A stretch of DNA of 64,000 nt from Cephalotus follicularis (taxonomy: Eukaryota > Streptophyta > Magnoliopsida > Oxalidales > Cephalotaceae). Below the pieces are notes generated by a model. It ran no database searches. It had not been told where the DNA came from and saw only the letters and a program-made list of their open reading frames with translations. Position 1 is the first letter of the stretch, and every line of letters starts with the position of its first letter. The position numbers were made by a program, and so were the translations under genes. The DNA lies in assembly GCA_001972305.1 (NCBI GenBank), contig BDDD01001470.1, forward strand, positions 62,001-126,000. Direction: 5' to 3'. This document shows, in pieces, positions 10,189 through 21,009 of the stretch.

Positions 10189-11291
10189 TTGACTACTCAT
10201 CAGGCAGCAAACGCTCCAGGTACTATTTTGGATTTTCTTTCTATTGGTAACCATAGGGCTTTTGTGTTGTATGATACTGGATTGACTCACTCAGTAGTAG
10301 TGAGATCTTTTATCCGGCATCTTGGGGTGCCTTCGCAGTTTTTGGATCCAGTTCTGGTTCTTTCTACCCCTATGGGTACTTCTGTTATTGTATCGGAGTA
10401 TTTCAGAGATTGCCCTGTTTCGTTCGATGACAAGGTTCGTGAGGCGGACCTTCTTCCTATCGATATGCATGATTTTGATATGATTCTTGGCATGGACTGG
10501 TTGGACCAACATAGAGCTTCGATTGACTGTCACACTTGGAGAATTTTATTTGGGGATGTGGATAGACCTGATTTTATTTATCAGGGTTCACAACTGAAGA
10601 AGGATGTCAAGATAATCTCTGTTTTGAATGCTCAAAAGTTGGTAGCTAAGGGCGTTGAGGGTTTCTTGGCTGTTGTGAAATATGTCTCTAAGGATGAACC
10701 TCGCCTTGAGGATTATCTTGTGCTTAGAGAGTTTTCAGATGTGTTTCTGGAGGAGTTACCGGGATTGCCACCGCAACGGGAAATGGAGTTTACCATCGAG
10801 CTCATTCCTAGAGCGGGACCTATATCAAAAGCATCGTATAGGATGGCACCGTTACAATTGCAAGAACTGAAGGAGCAGTTACATGAATTGTTTGATCGCG
10901 GTTTCATTCGGCCGAGTGTTTCACCGTGGAGTGCTCCAGTTCTGTTTGTTAAAAAGAAGGACAGTTCTATGAGGTTGTGCACAGACTACAGAGAGCTGAA
11001 TAGGATTACCGTCAGGAACAAATACCCTTTGCCTAGGATTGATGACCTATTTGATCAACTCCAACGTGCACGGTATTTTTCTAAGATCGATTTGAGGTTC
11101 GGATATCACCAGCTATGGGTGAAAGATGAAGACATACATAAGACTGCTTTCCGCACATGGTATGGGCATTATGAGTTTCTCGTGATGCCGTTCGGACATA
11201 CGAATGCGCCTGTAGTCTTCATGGACCTAATGAATCGGGTGTTTCATGAGTTCTTGGATCGTTTTGCGATTGTGTTTATAGATGATATTCT
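10189..11291 (+). pseudogene. pol: Chromovirus pol, first part: protease and reverse transcriptase N-terminal half
   Basis: An open stretch continues in the gag frame. The aspartic protease active site reads [11 protein letters not shown] (about 10258-10290), followed by the conserved ILGMDWL. The reverse transcriptase begins with the [11 protein letters not shown] region and shows [42 protein letters not shown] and the catalytic FIDDILV at about 11277. Directly after this motif the gene is split by a solo LTR at 11292. The insertion plus its duplication is 2288 bp, and the downstream pol frame is shifted by exactly that amount. Before the insertion gag-pol was therefore one frame. Confidence 0.93.
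11287..11291. repeat. Target-site duplication ATTCT, left copy
   Basis: ATTCT precedes TGTAACGCC at 11292 and recurs at 13575-13579 after GGTGTGACA. It lies inside the codons for the reverse transcriptase active-site region. Confidence 0.9.
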
Positions 11292-11437
11292 TGTAACGCC
11301 TGGGATTTTCATTAAGGTGTAATGTTGTATTTACAATGTAATTCACGCTTTGAGTTAATGACAATTATGACCTTTCCCTTTTTGTAATGTTAAACTTGGG
11401 CAAAAGTTGAAGTGTGGAAGTGCTAGTGCAGGGCGGG

Positions 11438-11564
11438 CAGCCGACTGCCCATGTGGGGCAGTCGACTGGACCCTGTGGGAAGGAACCAGCTGCCTGTTGC
11501 GAGAGACAGCCGGCTGGATAGTGTCGGCAGGGACAGCCGACTGCCAGGTCTAGGAAGTCGACTG
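11438..11564 (+). repeat. Phased CAGTCGACTG-like array, upstream cluster of the solo LTR
   Basis: Words start at 11438 (CAGCCGACTG), 11459 (CAGTCGACTG), 11487 (degenerate), 11507 (CAGCCGGCTG), 11534 and 11555. Steps are 21, 28, 20, 27 and 21 bp. Confidence 0.85.
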
Positions 11565-12120
11565 TCGATAGGTCTGGCAGCATAACGTGCGTGCCAGACT
11601 GTTGGTAGGAAAAGGGGGGAGTGTTTTATTTTAATGTGGGCAGAGAAAGGAGAAGAGAGAGAGAGGGTTGTATTCTCCATAAAAAACGCGTTTTCTCTCC
11701 TTCAATCTTCACCAATTGCGCTGAAAGGAGAAGAAAGTTCAAAGAGTGTGAAGGGGAAAGGAGAGGAAGTATGTGTGTTGTGTTCCAAAGAGCCTTGTGT
11801 GAGCTGTGATTTTGGGAGCTTGGACCAGTGACCGGAGACCCGGATTTGCTAGAGTTGCTGGACGAATTCGGAGGCTTGGAAACTTGGATTGGAACTTAAA
11901 GAGGTGGATTGCAATTCCTAACTTGGAATTCTAAGGTAGGGGTAAATCTCATAATTATTGTTTAAGTTTTGTTATAATGGACATTAATGGGTGAAATGCA
12001 TGCTATGGACTGTGTTATGAGCATAAATGTATGTTGTTGCTGTTGAATGTTCGTATTTGGTTGGATTGAAGTGTGAATGATATGCATTTTAACTGCTGTT
12101 TTTGCCTACTGGTGTAAATC

Positions 12121-12407
12121 CAGTCGACTGCCATGGCAGGCAGCCGACTGGCGGGCTAGAACAACCGGCTGTTCAGTGCGAACAGCCGGCTACTCAATGG
12201 GAAACAGCCAACTGGATGTAAGAACAAGTCGACTGTTCATACGTTTAATAGAACACATATACAGAAGGTTGTGTAGTCGACTGCCAAGGGAGGGCAGCTG
12301 ACTGGATACGGAAGGAAGCCGACTGTCAAGAGGAGATAGCCGACTGCTAGAGGAGACAGCCGACTGCCAAAGGAAATAGCCGACTGTCAAGGGGAGACAG
12401 CCGACTG
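12121..12407 (+). repeat. Phased CAGTCGACTG-like array, downstream cluster; the longest in the window
   Basis: Thirteen words start at 12121, 12141, 12162, 12183, 12205, 12226, 12274, 12295, 12316, 12337, 12357, 12377 and 12398. Apart from one gap of 48 every step is 20-22 bp. In the second half the word is almost always (C/T/A)AGCCGACTG with a purine-rich spacer. In the first half the spacers differ. Confidence 0.9.
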
Positions 12408-13160
12408 GATAGGGATTGACCTGCATACTTGAGCATATCTTTGCATTGCATTATGATGTGAAATGAGTTGGTGATTGAAATGTGATTGATTCTAAAGTGT
12501 TTTATTCATTTTAGAAATGTGTACGTGATTTTATACAAATCATTATTTGATACGAAAATATGTATTTTGATAAAATGTATGTTTTCAATGGATTGAAACA
12601 TGGTTTCAAAGATGCAATACATTTTGATATAAATGTATTATTTCCAGTACCTTATAAACTACTTGGAAACGATTTGAAATGAATTGACTTGTTGATTGTG
12701 ATTGATGTCGTACTGGCTGGGGTGACGGAGTGTCGCTGATGGCTGGTGGCGGGGATGTTTTCCTAGGTGCCAGGAGATGGCTAGGGACGCCCAAGTACAA
12801 TGTTACCTGACACATAGTGCGGGTGGCATGGGTTACCATGATTGCTGAACACAGCGTGCGAGCATCATGAGTTTGATTTGTTGGCTTACTTCATGACCCG
12901 GGAGTCGGGGGCCGGAGTAAGAGTACGACGTCGGGGCCAGGAGATGGCGGCGCTCTTCGTACCGATTCGTTTGGATTGTTTTTGTCCTTTGCGACATGAT
13001 TGATGATTTGATGGTTGTAGCCACTTGGCATGGTTGCACCTATTGGCGTATATGTATATACATATATATATGTACGTATGGCGATATATTATATATTGCA
13101 TCATGAGTGCATTCATTTCATGACATTCTTTATCACTGACCTTGAATTACATTTATGATT

Positions 13161-13185
13161 TAGCCGAGTGAGGACAAAGGCTAAC
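13161..13185 (+). promoter_or_regulatory. Conserved TTAGCC/GGCTAA hairpin
   Basis: A 6-bp stem with a 13-base loop (gagtgaggacaaa) is followed about 14 bases later by a pyrimidine-rich ..TTGCAG. The same hairpin is in LTRs near 35679 and 42831. The following CAG resembles a splice acceptor, but no function is shown. Confidence 0.5.
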
Positions 13186-13574
13186 CTCCTACTATTGCAG
13201 ATTGACGCAGTGATGTGGATCGACCGTACGCGGCGAACCTGTGAGGAGATGGAGTTTTATTGTTTAAATGAATGTTTTAACAATGTATTGAGACCGTATT
13301 ATTTTGGATTAATGTATTTATGTTTTATGGTGTTGATCGACTTTTGATCACGCCCCGTTTACGGGCAATTGACGATGGCTCGATTATGTTATGTTGGAAT
13401 CATGTGGTATGGGACGCATTATTCGGCTTGTTTATTCAGCTTATTATCATATGCTTCCGCAAATGTTAATGGAATCGAGGTTTTAACTTTTATCGTATTT
13501 TATATAAGATGGATAATATTATGTTGATTGCCTTTACCGCTTTAATGCTGTGATATCGGGAACGGGGTGTGACA

Positions 13575-15883
13575 ATTCTTGTGGACTCAGAGTCGAAGGA
13601 GGAACATGAAGATCAGCTTCGTATAGTACTGGGGATCCCGAGGAAGAATCAGCTATATGCAAAGTTTTTGAAGTGTGAGTTCTGGTTGGAAGAGGTGGCA
13701 TTCTTGGGCCACGTGGTTACTACTGAAGGCATCAGTGTGGATCCTGCTAAGGTTGAGGCTATTACTAAATGGATGAGACCTACCACAGTGACGGAGGTGA
13801 GAAACTTTTTGGGTTTGGCTGGTTGCTATAGACGGTTTGTGGAAGGCTTAGCCCTACCACTGACTCAACTTATGAGGAAGGGAGCTAAGTTTTTGTGGAA
13901 TGAAGAACGAGAAGCAAGCTTTGAGAAGTTGAAGAATGGTGTTGTGTCTGCACCGATTCTTAGTTTACCGTCTGGGATAGGCGGATACCAGATTTACAGT
14001 GATGCTTCTAAGAAGGGTTTGGGATGTGTTTTAATGCAGCACGGTCATGTTATAGCTTAGGCTTCGAGACAGCTTGAGCGTTATGAAATGAACTATCCCA
14101 CACATGACCTAGAGCTAGCAGCAGTTGTTTTTGCTTTGAATATCTGGAGGCACTATTTGTACGGAGAAACTTGTGACATTTTCACCAATCACAAGAGCCT
14201 CAAGTGCATTTTCACTCATAAGGAGCTGAACATGCGTCAGAGGAGGTGGTTGGAGCTTCTGAATGATTATGATCTAAATATTCAGTACCACCCTGGTAAA
14301 GCAAACGTGCTAGCTGATGCTCTTAGCAGGAAGAGTTCTAGGAGTGTAGTGGCTTTGATTACTCAGTTGTAGTTGATAGCAGATATGGAGCAGTTGGACT
14401 TAAATTTGTTTGTTCGAGGTTCTAGAGGATATATGGCTGGTATGAATGTTGAACCTACCCTTATATCTCGGATTAAGGCAGCTCAGAGTGATGATGGTGA
14501 GTTGTGGACCTTAGTTCAGAATATTGATGAGGGTAAATAGTCAGGGTTTCGTGTGGATGAGCATGGTGTCATATTGCTGGGTAGTCGGTTGTGTTTGCCA
14601 GATGATCCTACTATTAGAGAGGCCGTTTTGTCTGAGGCACACAGTTCTCCATTTACTATACATCCGGGTTCTACAAAAATGTATAGAGATCTGAAGAGAA
14701 ATTTCTGGTGGAATGGAATGAAGCGGGATATAGCCAAATTTGTTGGGAGGTGTTTGGTCTGTCAGCAGGTCAAGATCGAACTTCAGCGAGCCAGTGGTTT
14801 GTTACAGCCCTTGGAGGTGCCAGTCCGGAAATGGGAGAACATAGCAATGGATTTTGTTACGGGTTTGCCAAGGACTTTCAGGAGACATGATTCTATCTGG
14901 GTAGTAGTGGATCGTTTGACTAAATCGGCTCACTTTTTGGCTATTCGAGAGGACTTCTCTGTGGTCCGATTGGCGGAGGTTTTCCAGCAGGAGATAGTGA
15001 GACTTTATGGGACACCGATATCCATTGTCTCAGATAGGGATCCCCGTTTCACATCGCGGTTTTGGAAGGGATTCCAGAAGGCTTGGGGAACGCGACTCAA
15101 TTACAGTACAGCTTTCCATCCATAGATAGATGGGCAGTCTGAGAGGACTATTCAGACTTTAGAGGACATGCTAAGGTCATGTGCTTTACAGTGGACTGGA
15201 AACTGGGATGAGTATTTGAGCTTTGTAGAGTTTGCATATAATAACAGTTGGAATGCTAGCATTCGGATGGCTCCGTTTGAAGCGTTGTATGGAAGAAATT
15301 GTCGAGCTCCGACATGTTGGGATGAGGTAGGAGAAAGAGTTATTGAGGGACCCGAGCTAGTCCAGATCACTACTGAAAAAGTGACTATATCTAGGGAGAG
15401 ATTGAAGGCAGCTCAATCCTGACAGAAGAGTTATGCAGACAGACATCGGAGGGACTTGGAGTTTAAAGCAGGTGAACATGTGTTCTTGAAGGTTTCACCT
15501 TGAAAGGGAGTCTGTCGTTTCTGCTTGAAGGGAAAGTTGAGTCCTCGGTTATAGGGCAATTTGAAGTTCTGGAAAAGGTTGACGTGGTTGCATATCGGTT
15601 AGCTTTACCTCCACAGTTAGCACATGTCCAATGTGTTCCACGTGTCTATGTTGAGGGTTTATCAGTATCATCCCCTGCACATGATCCACTACCCTTTCGA
15701 CAGGATTCGTGAGGATTTATATTGTGAGGAGGAGACTGAAGCTATTCCAGATCGACAGGAGCGAGTTACAAGAAGCAAGACCATTCCTTTTCTCAAGGTC
15801 TTGTGGAAGAATCATCCTGAGAGCGAGGCTTCATGGGAGTCGGAGGAACATATTCGAGAAGAATACCCTCGCTTGTTTGTTTA
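13575..15883 (+). pseudogene. pol: Chromovirus pol, second part: RT C-terminal half, RNase H, integrase, chromodomain
   Basis: Reverse transcriptase resumes after the solo LTR with the LYAKF.KCEFWL motif. RNase H shows [26 protein letters not shown] and LADALSRKS; its third acidic position reads FTNHKSL (N instead of the usual D). The integrase zinc finger has H..H (HSSPFTIHPG) and CLVCQQ. The core has AMDFVTGLP, IVSDRDPRF and GQSERT, so its three acidic residues are present. The GPY/F-type C-terminus is frameshifted at about 15555 and restored near 15625. A chromodomain (FLKVLWKNHPESEASWESEE) ends at 15883. In-frame stops are at about 14058, 14370, 14538, 15123, 15420 and 15501. Chromodomains steer integration to methylated-histone chromatin. 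Not functional as it stands. Confidence 0.92.
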
Positions 15884-15919
15884 AGGTATGTGGTTGTTTA
15901 TGATTTCAGGACGAAATCC

Positions 15920-15937
15920 TTTTTAAGGGGGGGTGAA
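15920..15937 (+). other. Polypurine tract
   Basis: A short T-run is followed by AAGGGGGGGTGAA directly before the 3' LTR start at 15938; this is the primer site for plus-strand DNA synthesis. Confidence 0.8.
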
Positions 15938-16596
15938 TGTAATACCCTGTTTGTCCGTGTGCATATTTTCGGGCCTTTAATTCGTTTTGTTAGCAGGTGG
16001 CTGATTTTGGGTTTACGTGTTTTGGGCTGAGTGTTACTAGCCTGCGCTTTTTGGATATCTGTTAGAATGTGTTTATGGATAAACAAAACTTATTTACTAT
16101 ATTTTAATTATTATATAAATCATTATATTTTTTTCCTTTCTCTTTCCCTCTTATCTCTTCCACCCGATTCTCCCTCTCCCTCCCGAAATCTTCCTTCTTT
16201 CTCTCCCTCAATCCCGTGAATATCTCTCTTTTTCCTTATCCAACTCAAGTTTGTTTCTTCTTTCCTTATCCCAGCCGAAATCTGCTCTCCCTTCTGTTTA
16301 AGAATACCCATGTCCACTGTTTTTGCGTCACCTCTATATCTCTCTCCTGGTAGTTGAACCTGCAAGCTGAGAGTCATTTTGTTCTTCGGGAAATTGTCAT
16401 TAAAATCAGGTTTGGTCCTTATGGTTCCATTTACAGATTATTTTGTTATGTACAACCTTAGCAGACTATTGAGTCTTGTGTTTTCTCCTCTTTTTCTTTT
16501 GAACAATCGTTTTAAGTCTTGATAATTGTAGTGTTTCTTCTACGGTTTTTGGTGTCACCGTTACAGGTTAGTCTTCTTGTTTTCTGTAATGGTTGC
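15938..16596 (+). mobile_element. 3' LTR of the large chromovirus, left piece
   Basis: It repeats the first part of the 5' LTR (TGTAATACCC start, TATA-like box at 16112, CT-rich leader) up to the word GTTGC at 16592-16596. There a second element is inserted. The LTR resumes at 24303. Confidence 0.93.
16592..16596. repeat. Target-site duplication GTTGC, left copy
   Basis: GTTGC precedes TGACACGCCC at 16597 and recurs at 24298-24302. The uninterrupted LTR at 6880 has a single GTTGC here, which proves the insertion point. Confidence 0.93.
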
Positions 16597-19530
16597 TGAC
16601 ACGCCCCGTTCCCGAGCACCCCCGCCCGAGAACGGCCGTGCCAGGTGGAAGGATCCCCCACCTGGATCCCTAACCAAAACCCCAACAAACAAAGACTAAC
16701 ACTAAGGCCAAGGGCGGGTGTTAAAACACGCTACCGAGGGGAGCCACGCTCCCCAGGACAAACGTACCTAAGGCAAAGAAACAAGGATATGCCCGTGCAC
16801 AAGGAAACGATAGCATTTAACATAATCCAAGCCTGGGATCAACACAAGGGACCGGGGACAAACGCCAAGCATGGGACAACTACCCGAGGTCCCCCAAATT
16901 CTCAACTTACACTGAGGAGATGGAATCTCACCCCGGCCAGGTACCTAATGGATCCACCAGGGCTCACCTGACAAAACATATCCAGGGACCGAGCTGGTCT
17001 GAGGTCAGGAGGACAGGCAAAACTGAGGAAACTTCCTAGCTCTCTCTTAACGCCTGCGAGCATGCCCGGGGACAAACACCCGGGGACGCCACCAGACCTC
17101 AGCTTAGGGTCAACCAACTCGAGCTGTGAAGTCAACCTAAGGTTTGACTAACCATGAACATAGCCACCCCTCCCCCAGCATCTTAGCAGAGGTGCCACGC
17201 ACAAAAGGCCCCTGGGTGAAACATTTAACTTTCACCAAGGCCAGGGCTAGGGAGACCTGCTCCTCTACCCAGGTTCAAACGACCCCCGAACTCATACGTC
17301 GTCCTTGCACCCTAAACGCTTAACATAAACAACGACAATGCCAAGTAAACAACTCATAACAACAAAGTATATAAAACAACAAGTGAATTATATACGGTCC
17401 CGGGAAAAAGCCAAGGACCCACAACATCAATGAAATCATATACATGTTTACAAAAAGAAGGTTTACAAGACATAGTCATCAACAAGTTTATACAAAAGCC
17501 CCATGAATGTCCCCAAATGCATGAAGGTGCCCGTGGCCGAGGAGCCATCCTAAGGTGCTGCACCAGCGTCTACCTCTTTCAACACGCTATCCTTAGTGGA
17601 TCTGAAGAACCATGCTGCCCCGCTTCCTCTGCACACAAAACTGAGAGGGGATTAGTCCAACTGACTAGTGAGTAAGATCAAGGAATACCCTGGGCAAATC
17701 CACTTCCACCGGGGTGCCAAGAGCCAAGGTAAAATGTGCCCTGCCCCAACTGGGCCAAGGACAACCCATGTCCACTGCTCAACAAAACAAGGCAGAGGTG
17801 AAAATATACAAAGGTGTCCATAAAAAGGAAAACCCGAGGAGACGTCAGAGCTACCAACTCAATGACTAACCTCAAGGAAAGAAGATAAATAACAGATTAT
17901 ATGTCAGAACATGCCAAGGATCCGAGGATCACCAAAAGATCATACTCTAAGGATCAACATTTATCAGGGGACTACTGGTACTGTATCAATCACAAGCACA
18001 TTCCACACATGCACATGCACACATCATACTCACACACATACATAGCCGGAACCACCTCGGCAAGCACAAATAACAACTCCATTGACGTTCCATCAACGCG
18101 GTCATGGGCTACAGGACTGTACATATCCCTCATATACGCATATAGATACCCACTTCCAGAGCTCCGCATGATCATCGGTAGAAGGGCTACGCCAGCACTG
18201 CTTCTCGGGCAATTATACGTTGGTGCACCTCACTACATGAACATCGACCGAGGGGCTACGCAAGCCCACCCCTGTCAGCAATCACGATCTCAGCACTATA
18301 CAATATGAACATCGATCGAGGAGCTAACTCATCAATAATCACATAGTGTTAGTATCATCCAAGGGGCCCGTGAATCACCGCTCAGCTCCACCCTTGATGA
18401 GATGACAGAGGAGAACATCGGCTCAGAGGTAAGTGTATCACCACTTAGACCATCTCGTGCGGGCAATCTCATGCCCGAGGACTCCATTATGGCCTGACCA
18501 GAGAAGATAGCAGCTCCTCGGCTGCCCCCACACATCATTTCATCATAGACCAATGAAATGAGCAGATCCGGGTATGGAACCCAGGCACAGTCACACTCAA
18601 CAGTTCATCATAGACAATGGCACTGTTGAATGGAATTTGGATCGAACGCCCACTCCCCCATTAGCCACAACGAGTCTCATACATAACAAAGTAACCAGTA
18701 ACCAGTACCCGAGGACAACACCACATGATATCAAATAAAGCATGAATACTTAAACAGAAAAGGGAAGCAACAAGTTCAACCCAGGCTTCGAGACATCAGT
18801 ATTCACATGCAATATCAACAGATGACAGGAGAAGAAATCCTAGTCAAGATAATATCATGGAAGGGCATATAAACAGTAAACACTCAGTTATCAATTGATA
18901 GAAAGAAGAACATCCCACTCACTAGTATCAGTAGCTTCCTCAGCTAGCTTCCTTGTTGCACGGACTCCATGCCTAGATCCTCCTCTACAAGACCAACACA
19001 CAACAACGCTTAGCCACCATGAACAAACATCTCTGAAGTTATGCATGAACCATATACATCCATGAAAACCAAGGCGAAGCTCTTCCTTGGCCTCAAAGGT
19101 CGTCTCAACACCAAAAAAGCAACGTACCACAACTTACCGAGGAGGACACTTACCTGTTAGACGCGTAGACGGGTAAGGAAAGTCCAAACCTCAAACAGCG
19201 ATCGAAGATTCAGAAGGAAGACAAAGAAGAAAGATGAAAGATGAAAGCTCACTCTCTCAAATGCTTCTTCAGGCGTGAGATGCTGGATGTGATATCTGTT
19301 GACAGCCAACTGCCAAGCTTCCTAAGTAAGCTTTGCACACTTCCCAACACTAAACAAATAACTCTTATCTCTTAACCATAACAACCATTGGGCCTCCACC
19401 AAGCCCAAGGCCTAACCATCATTCTCCAAGAAGAGAAGCCCAAGCCAACCACAACCAAGGACAAAAAGAAAAAAAAAATCCCCCAAGCCCCAAACATCAA
19501 TTTACCCAAAAATTAATGCGGGCCGTTACA
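16597..19530 (-). mobile_element. 3' LTR of the nested minus-strand chromovirus, 2934 bp
   Basis: It runs from TGACACGCCCCG to GGGCCGTTACA (plus-strand view) and is non-coding. Its middle has short dispersed repeats of the form GAACATCGA(C/T)CGAGG (18238-18262, 18305-18326). The purine-rich block near 19200-19240 is the CT-rich leader seen from the other strand. The frames at 16645-16971 and 17901-18308 have no protein features. No CAGTCGACTG array is apparent in this LTR. Confidence 0.9.
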
Positions 19531-19545
19531 TCCTCTCCCACTTAA
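19531..19545 (-). other. Polypurine tract of the nested element
   Basis: On the minus strand, AAGTGGGAGAGGA directly precedes the 3' LTR start TGTAACGG. Confidence 0.75.
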
Positions 19546-19569
19546 GGAATTTTGTCCTCAAAATTCCAG

Positions 19570-20991
19570 CTCTGGTCCATGGAACAAGTCAGGGTAACGC
19601 TCCCTCATCTGGTCCTCATGTTCCCAGGTAGCTTCTCCTGCTACACGGTTTATCCACAAGATCTTCACCAAGGGAATGGCCTTGTTCCTCAATACCTGTT
19701 CTTGGCGGTCTAAGATTTGTTATGGGGTTTCTTCATAAGCCAACACTAGTAAATCCTCCTCGGACAACACCACTGGCTCGGTCAACACATGGGAAGGATC
19801 AGCAACGTATTTCCTCAGCACAGATAGGTGGAACATGTCGTGCTCTCTGGCTATCCCCTCGGGCAACGCCAGACGATAAGCCACTGGTCCGATCCTTTGT
19901 ACAATCTCAAAGGGACGTATGTACCTTGGGCTAAGCTTCCCACGCTTGCCAAAATGAACAATCCCCATGTAAGGTGATACCCTGAGGAAAACCTTGTCAC
20001 CTACAGAGAATTCCAAGTCCTAACGGCGTTTGTCTGCGTAGCTCTTCTACCTACTCTGGGCCGCACGCAAACAATCTCGAATCACCTTCACCTTCTCTGA
20101 TGCGTCCTGTACCAACTCTGGTCCTAACAACTGGTGTTCTCCCACCTCATTCCAACACAAAGGGGTTTGACAATGTCTGCCATACAAAGCCTCATAAGTA
20201 GCCATATTAATGCTTGCCTGATAGCAGTTGTTGTAGGCGAACTCAATCAAAGTCAAATGGTCATCCCAACTTCCTCGGAAATCCATGACACGGGCTCTCA
20301 ATATGTCATCAAGAATCTGGATAGCACGCTCAGACTGCCCATCGATCTAAGGATGGTACGTCGTACTGAGTCGGAACTCCGTACCCAACATCCTCTGCAA
20401 GCTCCACCAGAATCTTGATGTGAACCTCAGGTCTCTATTCAAAACTATGCTGCTGGGGATCCCATGTAACCTGAGCACACCGTCCATATACAACTGAGCT
20501 AACTTGTCCAAACTGAAGTCCTTCCTCATAGGTATGAAGTGAGCAGACTTGGTCAGACGATCGACAATCACCCAGATTGCATCATGCTTACTCCTCATCC
20601 GAGGAAAACCTGTGACAAAGTCCATCGATATGTTGTCCCATTTCCATACTGGAATAGGAAGCGGTTGAAGAATACCTGAAGGCTTTTGTCGCTCAGCCTT
20701 CACCTGCTAGCACGTCAAGCACCTTGCCATGAACCTGGCAATCTCACGCTTCATGCCCCGCCACCAAAAAGACTGCCTTAGGTCATGATACATCTTGGTA
20801 CTTCCAGGATGCATTGACCAAGGAGAACGATGAGCTTCTTCCAGGATCTCTTGCTTCATCGTCTCAACATGTGGTACACATATCCTCTCTCCAAACATGA
20901 GAGCACCATCACCTCTGATGTGGAAGTCAGTCTGAGAACCCTCCCTAACTTGTTTCAACAACTTAACCAACCTCCAGTCCTTCTCTTGCAC
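19570..20991 (-). pseudogene. pol: Integrase with chromodomain, nested element
   Basis: Read right to left, the zinc-binding domain has HRSPWSMHPG and CLTC (20707-20991). The core has ISMDFVTGFP, then VLNRDLRFTSRFW where the second catalytic aspartate is asparagine, then GQSERA (20047-20703). The C-terminal GPY/F region has VAYRLALPEG and MFHLSVLRKYV (19720-20016). After one stop the chromodomain reads LVKILWINRVAGEATWEHED (about 19570-19716). Stops interrupt at least three places, including the codon just before IDGQSE, which is also a stop in the large element (15123). Confidence 0.9.
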
Positions 20992-21009
20992 TCCCTGGAT
21001 CTGCTCTTC

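Larger units (their letters stand above)
11292..13574 (+). mobile_element. Solo LTR of a TGTAACGCC-type gypsy element, 2283 bp
   Basis: It starts TGTAACGCCTGGG and ends CGGGGTGTGACA, flanked by ATTCT on both sides. Primer site, polypurine tract and coding domains are absent, so it is a solo LTR. It carries two word arrays (11438-11564 and 12121-12407) on either side of a purine-rich leader (about 11640-11770), and a hairpin TTAGCC/GGCTAA (13161-13185). LTRs with the same plan occur at 26847, 33480 and 40478. The start codons inside give only short frames without domains. Confidence 0.9.

Noticed and set aside
9766-10290. 174-residue minus-strand frame opposite gag
   Set aside because: Leu/Ser/Ile-rich shadow of the gag linker and zinc region; the true coding strand is plus. 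The same applies to 47691-48113 and 52064-52648.
12121-12407. CRISPR-like pattern of short repeats and unique spacers
   Set aside because: Repeat words are 10 bp with 10-12 bp spacers, far too short, the words vary, there are no cas genes, and the setting is plant LTRs.
17901-18308. 135-residue frame on the plus strand
   Set aside because: Inside a non-coding LTR of a minus-strand element, low-complexity His/Ser/Thr-rich start, no partner in other copies.
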